A stretch of DNA of 16,558 bases. Origin: Nitrospirota bacterium (GTDB lineage: Bacteria > Nitrospirota > Thermodesulfovibrionia > UBA6902 > BMS3Bbin08). Both the position numbers and the translations under genes were made by a program. Every line of letters begins with the position of its first letter. Positions within the stretch are counted from its first letter, which is position 1. Where the stretch lies: assembly GCA_030637135.1 (NCBI GenBank), contig DAOVVO010000015.1, positions 1 through 16,558 on the forward strand, in the 5' to 3' direction. Below, one piece after another: positions 7,783-14,085 of this stretch. The notes below the pieces were generated by a model. That model had not been told where the DNA came from. It did not search any database and saw nothing but the letters and a program-made list of their open reading frames with translations.

Positions 7783-8601
7783 ATGACACAAGATCAAATT
7801 ATAGAGTTATTAAAAAAGTACAAAAAGGAATTCGAGGACATCCTTTCCCGATTTGCTAAGACCAGAAATGGAATACATATCAAATCAGAAGATGATGCAC
7901 GGTTTAGAGAAATAGTTGTTGAACTGAGAGATTTATTTAACGATGAATTTGTAGATAGTGGAAGTTATACGAGTCCTCTTGTTGACTATTTCAATGATAG
8001 TTTAGCTAATTTCATCGGCTCACCATCATATAGAGGCGTAGAAAATGTAAAAGGATTTGTTTCTGCTGCTTTAACTCGTATTGAACGAAATCCGCTCGCT
8101 TTAAAAAGCACACAAATATCTTCTGACATACAATATCGCAAAAATCCCGATTATTTAGACATTATTTCTGAGCGGTTTCACTTAATAGTTCGACAACTGC
8201 GGCAAAGATACAGCGATCGAAACACTTTAGAGGTAGAAGATGAATATGACGTTCAGGATTTGTTTCATTCATTGTTAACAATTTTCTACGATGACATTCG
8301 TGACGAAATATGGACACCGAGCTATGCTGTTAATTCTTCTCGTATAGATTTTTTATTACCCGAAATTGAAACAGTTGTTGAGATCAAGAAAACACATCCT
8401 AATTTAAGCACAAGAGTATTGGGCGAGCAATTATTAGTAGATATAGCAAAATATAAAACTCATCCGATGTGTCGTACTTTAGTATGTTTTGTGTATGACC
8501 CTGAAGGTCGAGTTTCTAATCCAAGAGGAGTAGAAAACGATTTAAATGATAGCGACAGTGACATAAATGTAAAAGTCATTATCGTACCTAAAGGATATTA
8601 A
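7783..8601 (+). CDS. Orphan DpnII/MboI-like PD-(D/E)XK nuclease
   Basis: The C-terminal half resembles the REase_DpnII-MboI domain. The sequence runs DVQDLFHSLLTIFYDDIRDE, then RIDFLLPE with D189, then VVEIKKT with E200 and K202, giving the PD-(D/E)XK metal site, and then VLGEQLLVDIAKYK with Q216 and LVCFVYDPEGRVSNP. The N-terminal 140 residues are helical and unassigned. Proteins of this type are found both as GATC-cutting restriction enzymes and as stand-alone, uncharacterised nucleases. No DNA methyltransferase is nearby, so it is either a solitary defence-type nuclease, a relic, or not a restriction enzyme. The gene is AT-rich compared with its neighbours, lacks a clear ribosome site, and is followed at once by a truncated pirin fragment, all suggesting acquisition by transfer. 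Nuclease fold is fairly sure; biological role is not. Confidence 0.75.
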   Translation: MTQDQIIELLKKYKKEFEDILSRFAKTRNGIHIKSEDDARFREIVVELRDLFNDEFVDSGSYTSPLVDYFNDSLANFIGSPSYRGVENVKGFVSAALTRIERNPLALKSTQISSDIQYRKNPDYLDIISERFHLIVRQLRQRYSDRNTLEVEDEYDVQDLFHSLLTIFYDDIRDEIWTPSYAVNSSRIDFLLPEIETVVEIKKTHPNLSTRVLGEQLLVDIAKYKTHPMCRTLVCFVYDPEGRVSNPRGVENDLNDSDSDINVKVIIVPKGY

Positions 8602-8630
8602 ATTAAATTAAAATTAAAAAGGGGTCTTCA

Positions 8631-8747
8631 AAGCCGATTGGCGAACCAGTTGCCTGGTACGGGCCAATAGTGATGAATACGCAGGAAGAATTAAAAAGAG
8701 CATTCGAAGAGTATCAGAACGGGACATTCATAAAACACAAAAAGTAA
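8631..8747 (+). pseudogene. C-terminal remnant of a pirin-family gene
   Basis: Reading this frame gives KPIGEPVAWYGPIVMNTQEE followed by LKRAFEEYQNGTFIKHKK and a TAA stop. That is the highly recognisable C-terminal end of pirin (cupin family; the family pattern is roughly NEPVxxYGPxVMNTxEE...AFxxYQxGxF). Only 38 codons remain. The frame stays open upstream just to 8607 with no start codon and no pirin-like sequence, and I found no N-terminal half in the window. The break lies within 30 bases of the end of the nuclease gene, and the stop is directly followed by an inverted repeat. The scrap is still in frame and undamaged, so the truncation may be recent. Confidence 0.8.
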
Positions 8748-8952
8748 ACCCCGTTAGAAGAACTTCGCCCTTCTAAACGTGCCTGACGCCTGCCTCTACC
8801 TATCGGTCTACGACTCATAGAGCAGACAGGTACCGGTTAGGCAGGGCAGTCAGGCGGTAATGCTCACATGGGACATTCGACCCTATGTTCACTGCAAAAG
8901 AAATTCATCCTTATCCCCAGCCTGCAAGCAGCGGGGCTTTCTCTAACGGGGT
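8748..8952. mobile_element. MITE-like element with 11-bp terminal inverted repeats
   Basis: ACCCCGTTAGA at 8748-8758 and its exact complement TCTAACGGGGT at 8942-8952 bound a 205-base non-coding segment. Inside, TTAGAAG (8754-8760) pairs with CTTCTAA (8769-8775). A longer imperfect stem forms from CCTGAC and CCTGCCT (8782-8795) with AGGCAGG and GTCAGG (8839-8854). The structure suggests a miniature non-autonomous element or an unknown structured RNA. No clear target-site duplication is visible at the edges (GTAA left, GAAT right), and no transposase is near. Confidence 0.55.
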
Positions 8953-9153
8953 GAATCTAATAACTCGATCCAGCGGATACTTTGACAAGCTCAGCACCGC
9001 TGATTTTGCCATTAAAACCATCAATTACTACAAAACCACTTTTAAGATCTCGGGATGGTGAGAAAAAGAGTGGAAATATACTAAAATAGAAAAAAGATGA
9101 AAAAACGCTTTGCGAACTTACTAATGGTATCGTAATTTTACCGGAGGCAAAAG
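8953..9153. other. Intergenic region before fmdB
   Basis: Nothing coding is convincing here. CAGCGG and CCGCTG around 8970-9004 form a loose hairpin, and the rest is AT-rich. A good ribosome site, GGAGG, lies just before the fmdB ATG. I could not identify a strong promoter. Confidence 0.5.
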
Positions 9154-9366
9154 ATGCCGATTTTTGAATATACATGCGAAGGTTGTGGAAACGAATTTGA
9201 AAAACTCGTTTCAGGCTCAAACCCGGCGATTGCCTGCCCCACGTGCAATTCAAAAAACATCAAAAAGAAGTTTTCTCTCTTTGGTATGAGTGGAGTTGAA
9301 AAACAGACTTCTTCCGTTTCAGGTTGTTCCTCATGCAGTTCATCCTCATGCAGCTCATGCCACTGA
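9154..9366 (+). CDS. FmdB-type zinc ribbon protein
   Basis: This 70-residue protein begins MPIFEYTCEGCGNEFEKLVS and continues with ACPTCNSKNIKKKFSLFGM, giving the CxxC...CxxC zinc ribbon (C8, C11, C29, C32) of the FmdB family of putative regulatory proteins. The C-terminal tail is unusually rich in serine and cysteine (SGCSSCSSSSCSSCH), a low-complexity ending common in this family. The function is not established; members occur near very varied genes and may bind nucleic acid or metal. GGAGG at 9142-9146 gives a well-placed ribosome site. The thermonuclease gene follows after 22 bases on the same strand, so they may be co-transcribed. Confidence 0.9.
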   Translation: MPIFEYTCEGCGNEFEKLVSGSNPAIACPTCNSKNIKKKFSLFGMSGVEKQTSSVSGCSSCSSSSCSSCH

Positions 9367-9388
9367 AAAGTGTAACGCGTTATGCGTA

Positions 9389-10324
9389 ATGAATAACGTA
9401 TCAAGGGAAACCATATCCTTCTTCGTATATCACTTCCTGATTACCTCTTTAGTCTTTTTTTTCACCCTGCTGTCCTGCCATCCACCCTCATCTCATTCCC
9501 CTGAATACTCACCATGTAATTTCGGGACAGTTTCAAGGGTAATTGACGGTGACACATTTGAACTCTCTGACGGCACCAGGGTGCGGCTCATAGGAGTTGA
9601 TACACCTGAAACAGTCGATACGCGAACAGATGTAATGTGGTTTGGCAGAGAAGCCTCGAAAAAAGTGAAGGAATGGATTGTTGGAGAGAAAGTCTGTCTC
9701 AAACGGGACAGAGACAAAACTCAGGATACTGACAAATACGGGAGGCTGCTTCGGTATGTCTGGAAATACCCTAAGAGCAAAAAGAAAACAGACAACACCG
9801 AAATGTCAGAAGGTTTTTTTGTAAATGCCGAAATCATCAGACAAGGTTACGGTTTTGCATACACCAGATATCCATTTCAATATCTTGAGGATTTCAGGAC
9901 ATATGAAAGGGATGCAAGGCAAAACAATCGCGGTTTATGGGATAGGGGAAAATATAAAATTTGGAAAAAAGAAATTGAAAAAAACAAATTATTTGCCGAA
10001 ACCTGTGGAAAATTAGAAACCATATGCCCTGCAGATACTATAAAGTACACCGGACAGTCTAAAACAGTCCGCTTTTTTGTAAAAAAGTCATATGACAGTG
10101 GTAAAGCTATATTTCTAAACAGTAAAAACAATTACAAAAACCGTGATAATTTTACCGCTGTAATTTTTGAAACTGACAAAAACAAGTTTCCCCCAAACGC
10201 AGCTGATGTTTATATGGGCAAAACCATTGATGTGAGAGGGCTTGTTAAGATCTATAACGGCAGGGCAGAAATTATTTTAAACAGTAAATCACAAATTAAA
10301 ATAATAACTTCTTATCCACAATAA
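9389..10324 (+). CDS. Thermonuclease-family lipoprotein with C-terminal OB-like domain
   Basis: From the chosen start the protein (311 residues) has a hydrophobic signal ending in the lipobox L27-L28-S29-C30, so it should be lipid-anchored and face the periplasm or cell surface. The staphylococcal-nuclease domain spans about residues 45-195: VSRVIDGDTFELSDGTRVR, then VRLIGVDTPE with R66 and E74, and YGRLLRYVW with R119. These match the catalytic R35, E43 and R87 of the Staphylococcus enzyme. A second domain (about 205-311) with KTIDVRGLVKIYNGRAEII resembles a nucleic-acid-binding OB fold. It probably degrades extracellular or periplasmic DNA or RNA. An earlier in-frame ATG at 9290 lies inside fmdB and would bury the signal peptide behind 33 residues, so I rejected it. 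The start at 9389 lacks a good ribosome site, so the exact start is uncertain. Confidence 0.85.
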   Translation: MNNVSRETISFFVYHFLITSLVFFFTLLSCHPPSSHSPEYSPCNFGTVSRVIDGDTFELSDGTRVRLIGVDTPETVDTRTDVMWFGREASKKVKEWIVGEKVCLKRDRDKTQDTDKYGRLLRYVWKYPKSKKKTDNTEMSEGFFVNAEIIRQGYGFAYTRYPFQYLEDFRTYERDARQNNRGLWDRGKYKIWKKEIEKNKLFAETCGKLETICPADTIKYTGQSKTVRFFVKKSYDSGKAIFLNSKNNYKNRDNFTAVIFETDKNKFPPNAADVYMGKTIDVRGLVKIYNGRAEIILNSKSQIKIITSYPQ

Positions 10325-10378
10325 CTATTCTTCTCTTGAAAAATTATTGTTATCCAAAAGACACGACAATATTTTTTG

Positions 10379-10407
10379 TTTTCATCTGGAGCCTGAAATG
10401 ATATAAT
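10379..10407 (+). promoter_or_regulatory. Promoter abutting the scpA start
   Basis: TTTTCA at 10379-10384 and a perfect TATAAT at 10402-10407 are 17 bases apart. The -10 box ends eight bases before the ATG at 10416, so transcription would start almost at the start codon. There is no Shine-Dalgarno sequence. A leaderless message is the simplest reading. Confidence 0.5.
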
Positions 10408-10415
10408 GTTATCCA

Positions 10416-11210
10416 ATGCCTGAGGTAATAGAGATAAGTCCATCACAGACTAAACCAGACGGAGGGCTTCTCTTTAAACTTCCCGTCTTTGAAGGACCCC
10501 TCGATCTTCTCCTACATTTGATAAAAGAAAATAAGATAGATATCTATGACATCCCAATTGTAGATATAACAAAGCAATATATTAATTATTTAGATTTGAT
10601 GAAAGAGCTCAACCTTGAAATTGCAGGTGAATTTCTCGTTATGGCGGCAACCTTAATATATATTAAATCTAAAATGCTGCTACCGCCCGAAGAAAAACTG
10701 ACAGAAGAACCAGTAGAAGACCCGAGAACCGAACTTGTCCAGAGACTCCTGGAGTATCAGAGCTTTAAAGAGGCATCATCGAGGCTTCGCGAAAGAGAAG
10801 ATATATGGAAAAATATTTTCAATAGAAATTCCACGCTTGCAGTAGACCTTGATGAACCTGATGTGCTTCCTTTTGAAGCAAGCCTGTTTGACCTTGTTTC
10901 AGCATTTAAGAACCTCCTTTCAAAAGCACCAGAACAGGTTATAGAGATAACCCGGGAAACATTAACAGTCGCAGACAGGATAAGCTTTATAATGGAAACA
11001 GTTGAGGGAAAAGATGGGATAAAGTTTGAAGCTCTTTTTGAACAAACGTTTACAAGAATGAATATCATTATAACATTTCTTGCTCTGCTCGAACTTATCA
11101 GGCTTGGTCTTATAAAAGCATTCCAGGAAAAATCATTCGGCTCAATCTGGATTATTAATACACAGCAGATAAAAACAACCCCCCTGGAAACGTCCGTGTC
11201 AGACGGATAA
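10416..11210 (+). CDS. scpA: Segregation and condensation protein A
   Basis: ScpA is the kleisin that bridges the SMC ATPase heads and, with ScpB, forms the condensin complex for chromosome compaction and segregation. The N-terminal block FKLPVFEGPLDLLLHLIKEN, then KIDIYDIPIVDITKQYINYL and GEFLVMAATLIYIKSKMLLP, is diagnostic. The C-terminal winged-helix region with FLALLELIRLGLIKAFQEKS (about residues 210-250) is also present. At 264 residues it is full length. scpB, usually next to it, is absent; a convergent alanine dehydrogenase gene follows and overlaps the scpA end by 12 bases. The start ATG has no ribosome site but sits eight bases behind a TATAAT box. Confidence 0.95.
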   Translation: MPEVIEISPSQTKPDGGLLFKLPVFEGPLDLLLHLIKENKIDIYDIPIVDITKQYINYLDLMKELNLEIAGEFLVMAATLIYIKSKMLLPPEEKLTEEPVEDPRTELVQRLLEYQSFKEASSRLREREDIWKNIFNRNSTLAVDLDEPDVLPFEASLFDLVSAFKNLLSKAPEQVIEITRETLTVADRISFIMETVEGKDGIKFEALFEQTFTRMNIIITFLALLELIRLGLIKAFQEKSFGSIWIINTQQIKTTPLETSVSDG

Positions 11211-12278
11211 TGATTCTGCAAGGCCCTTATGCATGATTTTCCCCTTATATGTATTGAGCGCACTTCGTAAGGGTTTATTTTCTTTTATTGTATTTTCTAC
11301 GCCGTTTCGAGCAAGTTCTTTAATATACTTCAGCGTTCTGTTGGTGAGAGCCTGTGTGGAAGTTTTAGGATATGCACCCGGCATATTCGTAACTGCATAG
11401 TGAACTACTCCGTTAACAGTATAGACAGGATTACTGTGTGTCGTTGGTTTTATTGTTTCTATACATCCTCCCTGATCTACTGCAACATCGATAATTACAG
11501 CACCCTGCCCCATCTTTGATACAAGCTCCTTTGAAACCAGTTTTGGTGCTCTCGCACCAGTTATTGAAACAGCACCTATTAACACGTCAGCTTTCAATAC
11601 TTCATTCTCAATATTTTGTTTGTCAGCGGTAAGAGCTTTTATTTTCCCCCTGTACTGCTCATTGATCAATTTAAGTTTCTGGATGCCCCTGTCTATAACG
11701 GTAATGCGTGCTCCTAATTCAAATGCAACTTTTACGGCATTCATACCTACAGTGCCTGCACCCAGAACAAGGACGTTCGCTGGAGTAACACCCTCAACAC
11801 CTGTCAAGAGTATCCCCTGTCCCCCGTAAATCCTCTGCAGGTAATAAGCGCCAATAAGGGGAGCCATTTTCCCCGCTATTTCACTCATGGGCTCAAGAAG
11901 GGGCAATGCACCGCTTTTCTCAAGGGTTTCATAAGCACATGCAGTGATATTTTTTTCCAGTAACGTATTTAAAAGACCGGGATTTGAAGCAAGGTGAAGA
12001 AACGTAAATAATATCTGCCCTTCTTGTAAAAGAGGATATTCTGAAGGGAGCGGCTCTTTTACTTTCACAATTAATTCTGAGCTCTTGAATAATGTGTTCT
12101 TATCTGATATTTCCGCACCTGCTTTTCTATACCCTTCATCAGTAAAATCACTTCCAGTCCCAGCTGACTTTTCCAGAATTATTCGATGTCCTTCTTGTTT
12201 CAATTCTCTCACACCGGAAGGAGTAATGCCTACCCTGTACTCATGCTCTTTTATTTCTCGCGGTATACCTATTATCAT
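11199..12278 (-). CDS. ald: Alanine dehydrogenase
   Basis: This enzyme catalyses reversible NAD-dependent oxidative deamination of L-alanine to pyruvate and ammonia in the cytoplasm. The N-terminus MIIGIPREIKEHEYRVGITP is typical. K74 in VKVKEP and H95 in FTFLHLASN match the pyruvate-binding lysine and the catalytic histidine. The Rossmann motif VLVLGAGTVGMNAVKVAFEL binds NAD, and IIDVAVDQGGC carries the conserved catalytic aspartate. The length of 359 is near the usual 370. A longer reading from a TTG at 12323 adds 15 residues that do not belong to the family, so the ATG at 12278 is chosen. No strong ribosome site precedes it. It is convergent with scpA and overlaps its end. It is downstream of the YVTN gene, with a hairpin between them. 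Confidence 0.95.
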   Translation of the reverse strand: MIIGIPREIKEHEYRVGITPSGVRELKQEGHRIILEKSAGTGSDFTDEGYRKAGAEISDKNTLFKSSELIVKVKEPLPSEYPLLQEGQILFTFLHLASNPGLLNTLLEKNITACAYETLEKSGALPLLEPMSEIAGKMAPLIGAYYLQRIYGGQGILLTGVEGVTPANVLVLGAGTVGMNAVKVAFELGARITVIDRGIQKLKLINEQYRGKIKALTADKQNIENEVLKADVLIGAVSITGARAPKLVSKELVSKMGQGAVIIDVAVDQGGCIETIKPTTHSNPVYTVNGVVHYAVTNMPGAYPKTSTQALTNRTLKYIKELARNGVENTIKENKPLRSALNTYKGKIMHKGLAESLSV

Positions 12279-12332
12279 TAAAAATAAGGTTCTTTTCCCA
12301 ATTAGTCGGGAGAAAGGATTCAAGGTCGGAGT

Positions 12333-12360
12333 GAGTCCCGGAATCTCGGTACGAATCGCC
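12333..12360. repeat. Degenerate copy of the 4555-4590 repeat
   Basis: Bases 12342-12359 (AATCTCGGTACGAATCGC) match 4572-4589 at 15 of 18 positions, and the preceding GAGTCCCGG is also similar in character. This lies upstream of the ald start, in the gap after the YVTN gene. Two degenerate copies nearly 8 kb apart suggest a dispersed element, but the match is short. Confidence 0.4.
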
Positions 12361-12416
12361 CTTAAGATTTTACCATTTTTTTGGAGATGATCCAGAAATA
12401 ATTAATGATGAAGGTG

Positions 12417-12447
12417 GAAAGGGGACGGTGAATTACCATCCCCTTTC
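12417..12447 (-). terminator. Hairpin after the YVTN gene
   Basis: The arms 12417-12429 (GAAAGGGGACGGT) and 12435-12447 (ACCATCCCCTTTC) pair over 13 positions, with one non-Watson-Crick position, around a 5-base loop. It starts five bases beyond the YVTN stop, where a terminator would be expected. There is no U-rich tract after it on the minus strand, so it may be a weak terminator or a 3' stabilising hairpin. Confidence 0.5.
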
Positions 12448-12452
12448 GGAAA

Positions 12453-13433
12453 TTATAAGCCCGCAATTCCCCACGGGCATAAACCGCTTTCAGGGCTCAT
12501 CCCGGGAAGAGTTATTGTATCGATTACACTATTATTTGTCGTATCAATAACAGTGACATCATTGCTACCACAATTGGTAACAAATGCACGATTTTTTATA
12601 AAGGCAACAGCGAGTGGCTCTTCACCAACCTTTATGACTGCTTCAACAGTATGATTTTCAGTATTCATGACTGAAACAGTGTTATCCTCCCTGTTTGTTA
12701 CATACGCTTTTTTTATCTCTTGATTTACAGCCATATACCACGGTGCTCTGCCAACAGGAACTGTATCCACCACAGCTCTATTTTTGGAATCAATTACCGT
12801 TACATTGTTATCAGCGTTATTTACCACATATACAATATCCGTAACAGGGTTAACTGCTACACCGAGGGGTTCATTGCCGATATCCACCATACCTATTACC
12901 TTATTAGTTTCCGTATCAACAACTGAGAGGGTAGTGGTCAGGCAATTCGTGACATACGCCCTGTTCATTGCAGAGTTGCTCGCTACATTAAAGGCTCCCT
13001 TTGTTGCTCCTTTGCCAGCTCCTGATGTTTTTATACGTTTTATAACAGTATTACTTTCGAGATCAATTACCGAAACGAGATTATCCCCTGAACTATTCAC
13101 ATAGGCTTTATTATGAGCAGAATCAACTGATATATACCACGGCGCTTTACCAACCGGCACTGTCTTAACAACTGCATTACGTTTTGCGTCAATCACAGAG
13201 ACAGTATTGTCCCCCTTATTTGCTACATACACCATCCTGGTAGCAGGATTAGCTGCTACACCAAGAGGTGACTTGCCGACATCTATAGTAGCTATCACCG
13301 AATTATTCATATCATCAATCACAGATACTGTATTCGCAGATGTATTCGCCACATAGACATGTGCCTCACCATCAACAGGGATACTTGTAGCAAGAACTAA
13401 AAAAATCAATACTACGTAAGTCTTAAGCATCAT
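12453..13433 (-). CDS. Secreted seven-bladed YVTN beta-propeller protein
   Basis: The 326-residue protein starts with a Sec signal (MMLKTYVVLIFLVLATSIPV, probable cleavage after GEA at residue 24). The mature part is built of seven repeats of the YVTN type, each with a core such as VYVANKGDNTVSVID, followed by a strand like VPVGKAPWY or VGNEPLGVAVNP. The count of seven cores fits one closed propeller. Such proteins occur as surface-layer or periplasmic binding and scaffold proteins, some linked to redox enzymes; no catalytic residues can be assigned. Two segments near 12735 and 13135 are also close at the DNA level, suggesting internal duplication. AAAGGAG lies just before the tandem ATG ATG. 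It is transcribed away from the cytochrome gene, so the two may share the control region between them. Confidence 0.9.
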   Translation of the reverse strand: MMLKTYVVLIFLVLATSIPVDGEAHVYVANTSANTVSVIDDMNNSVIATIDVGKSPLGVAANPATRMVYVANKGDNTVSVIDAKRNAVVKTVPVGKAPWYISVDSAHNKAYVNSSGDNLVSVIDLESNTVIKRIKTSGAGKGATKGAFNVASNSAMNRAYVTNCLTTTLSVVDTETNKVIGMVDIGNEPLGVAVNPVTDIVYVVNNADNNVTVIDSKNRAVVDTVPVGRAPWYMAVNQEIKKAYVTNREDNTVSVMNTENHTVEAVIKVGEEPLAVAFIKNRAFVTNCGSNDVTVIDTTNNSVIDTITLPGMSPESGLCPWGIAGL

Positions 13434-13581
13434 ACATTCTCCTTTCTTCTAAAAAGTTATACAATTCTTATTAATACACCTTTCTCACGTAAGACCCAGG
13501 ATATTTCATTAGACAATTTTTGAAAATAAATTTTTTTATATTATGGAAGCCATCATGAGCTTACATAGTTGTTGTTACCTC

Positions 13582-13610
13582 ATAATCCTCCCGTTTTGTT
13601 TTTTTGTCAA
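13582..13610 (-). promoter_or_regulatory. Candidate promoter for the YVTN gene
   Basis: On the minus strand a perfect TTGACA (13605-13610) is followed after 17 bases by GATTAT (13582-13587, 4 of 6). The start would be near 13575, giving a leader of about 140 bases before the YVTN ATG. The long leader is unusual, and a nearer promoter cannot be excluded. Confidence 0.4.
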
Positions 13611-13704
13611 TAGACTTTTTTCAATATAAATAAAAATAATCAGATAAAATATTCAATAAATACACTTATTTAACTAATTTATAAAAGGAAACTCTTTATT
13701 ATTC

Positions 13705-13742
13705 ATTGTCATAATGACAATAATTATTGCCATCATGACATT
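13705..13742. promoter_or_regulatory. Paired operator-like palindromes
   Basis: TGTCATAATGACA at 13707-13719 is a perfect palindrome about one base; flanking bases extend the arms to 8 bp (13705-13721). TGCCATCATGACA at 13728-13740 is the same site with one mismatched arm position. Their centres are 21 bases apart, two helical turns, so two dimers would bind the same DNA face. The 10-mer GCCATCATGA of the second copy recurs at 13549-13558, in the YVTN leader. I cannot assign the regulator. Confidence 0.55.
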
Positions 13743-13827
13743 TTAAGAAGGTCTGCTATACTTAATCTCTTTGATTTTAAAAGATTTCTTGCTAGAACAC
13801 AATTTGCATGCATTATTTATATAAAAA

Positions 13828-13869
13828 TAGGAGAGGCTTGAAATTATCTGTAATTTCAAGCCTCTCCTA
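13828..13869 (-). terminator. Perfect 19-bp stem-loop; terminator-like on the minus strand
   Basis: Arms 13828-13846 and 13851-13869 are exact complements around the loop TCTG. On the minus strand the stem is followed directly by TTTTTATATAAAT, the shape of an intrinsic terminator; on the plus strand no T-run follows. No minus-strand gene lies upstream, since the cytochrome gene reads the other way. It could end antisense or spurious transcription, end a small RNA, or act as a DNA palindrome. Confidence 0.55.
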
Positions 13870-13957
13870 AAGAAAATATTATTACAATTCAATTTGTTGT
13901 AAATTTTAGCACTATATAGAAAGTTATTAAAGAATGTCTATGTGTATTTATTCTAAC

Positions 13958-13986
13958 TTGAATGTAAATAGTAAATTAGTTAAAAT
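13958..13986 (+). promoter_or_regulatory. Candidate promoter for the cytochrome gene
   Basis: TTGAAT (13958-13963) and TAAAAT (13981-13986, 5 of 6) are 17 bases apart. A start near 13993 would place the small inverted repeat at 13997-14019 at the very 5' end of a leader of about 93 bases. The surroundings are AT-rich, so chance matches are common. Confidence 0.35.
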
Positions 13987-14085
13987 TAATGTAATAAACT
14001 GTTCAAAATCAAAACAGTTAATTCTATATCCATTTAATATAAAAATTAAAAAAGTTTTTTATCTTTCTCTTTAAGGAAGATTTAT

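Larger units (their letters stand above)
13434..14085. other. Long divergent intergenic region
   Basis: These 652 bases between two divergent exported-protein genes are very AT-rich and hold no gene I can support. They contain a candidate promoter on each strand, two operator-like palindromes two helical turns apart, a perfect 19-bp stem-loop, and a short inverted repeat (AACTGTT 13997-14003, AACAGTT 14013-14019) near the predicted start of the cytochrome transcript. Much of it looks regulatory. Confidence 0.65.

Noticed and set aside
8957..9253. Minus-strand open frame of 98 codons before and into fmdB
   Set aside because: It overlaps the conserved start of fmdB antisense and has no signal of a real gene.
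9290..9388. Upstream extension of the thermonuclease gene
   Set aside because: The extra 33 residues overlap fmdB in another frame and would place a lipoprotein signal in the middle of the protein.
10757..11263. Minus-strand open frame of 168 codons across scpA
   Set aside because: It lies antisense to a clear scpA gene and its translation (serine- and arginine-rich, no motif) looks like a mirror of that coding strand.
12279..12323. TTG-started N-terminal extension of alanine dehydrogenase
   Set aside because: The family starts at MIIGIP; the extra 15 residues are not conserved in character and cross repeat-derived sequence.
12700..13200. Plus-strand open frames opposite the YVTN gene
   Set aside because: They are antisense to the repeated propeller blades, and their length follows from the periodic sequence.
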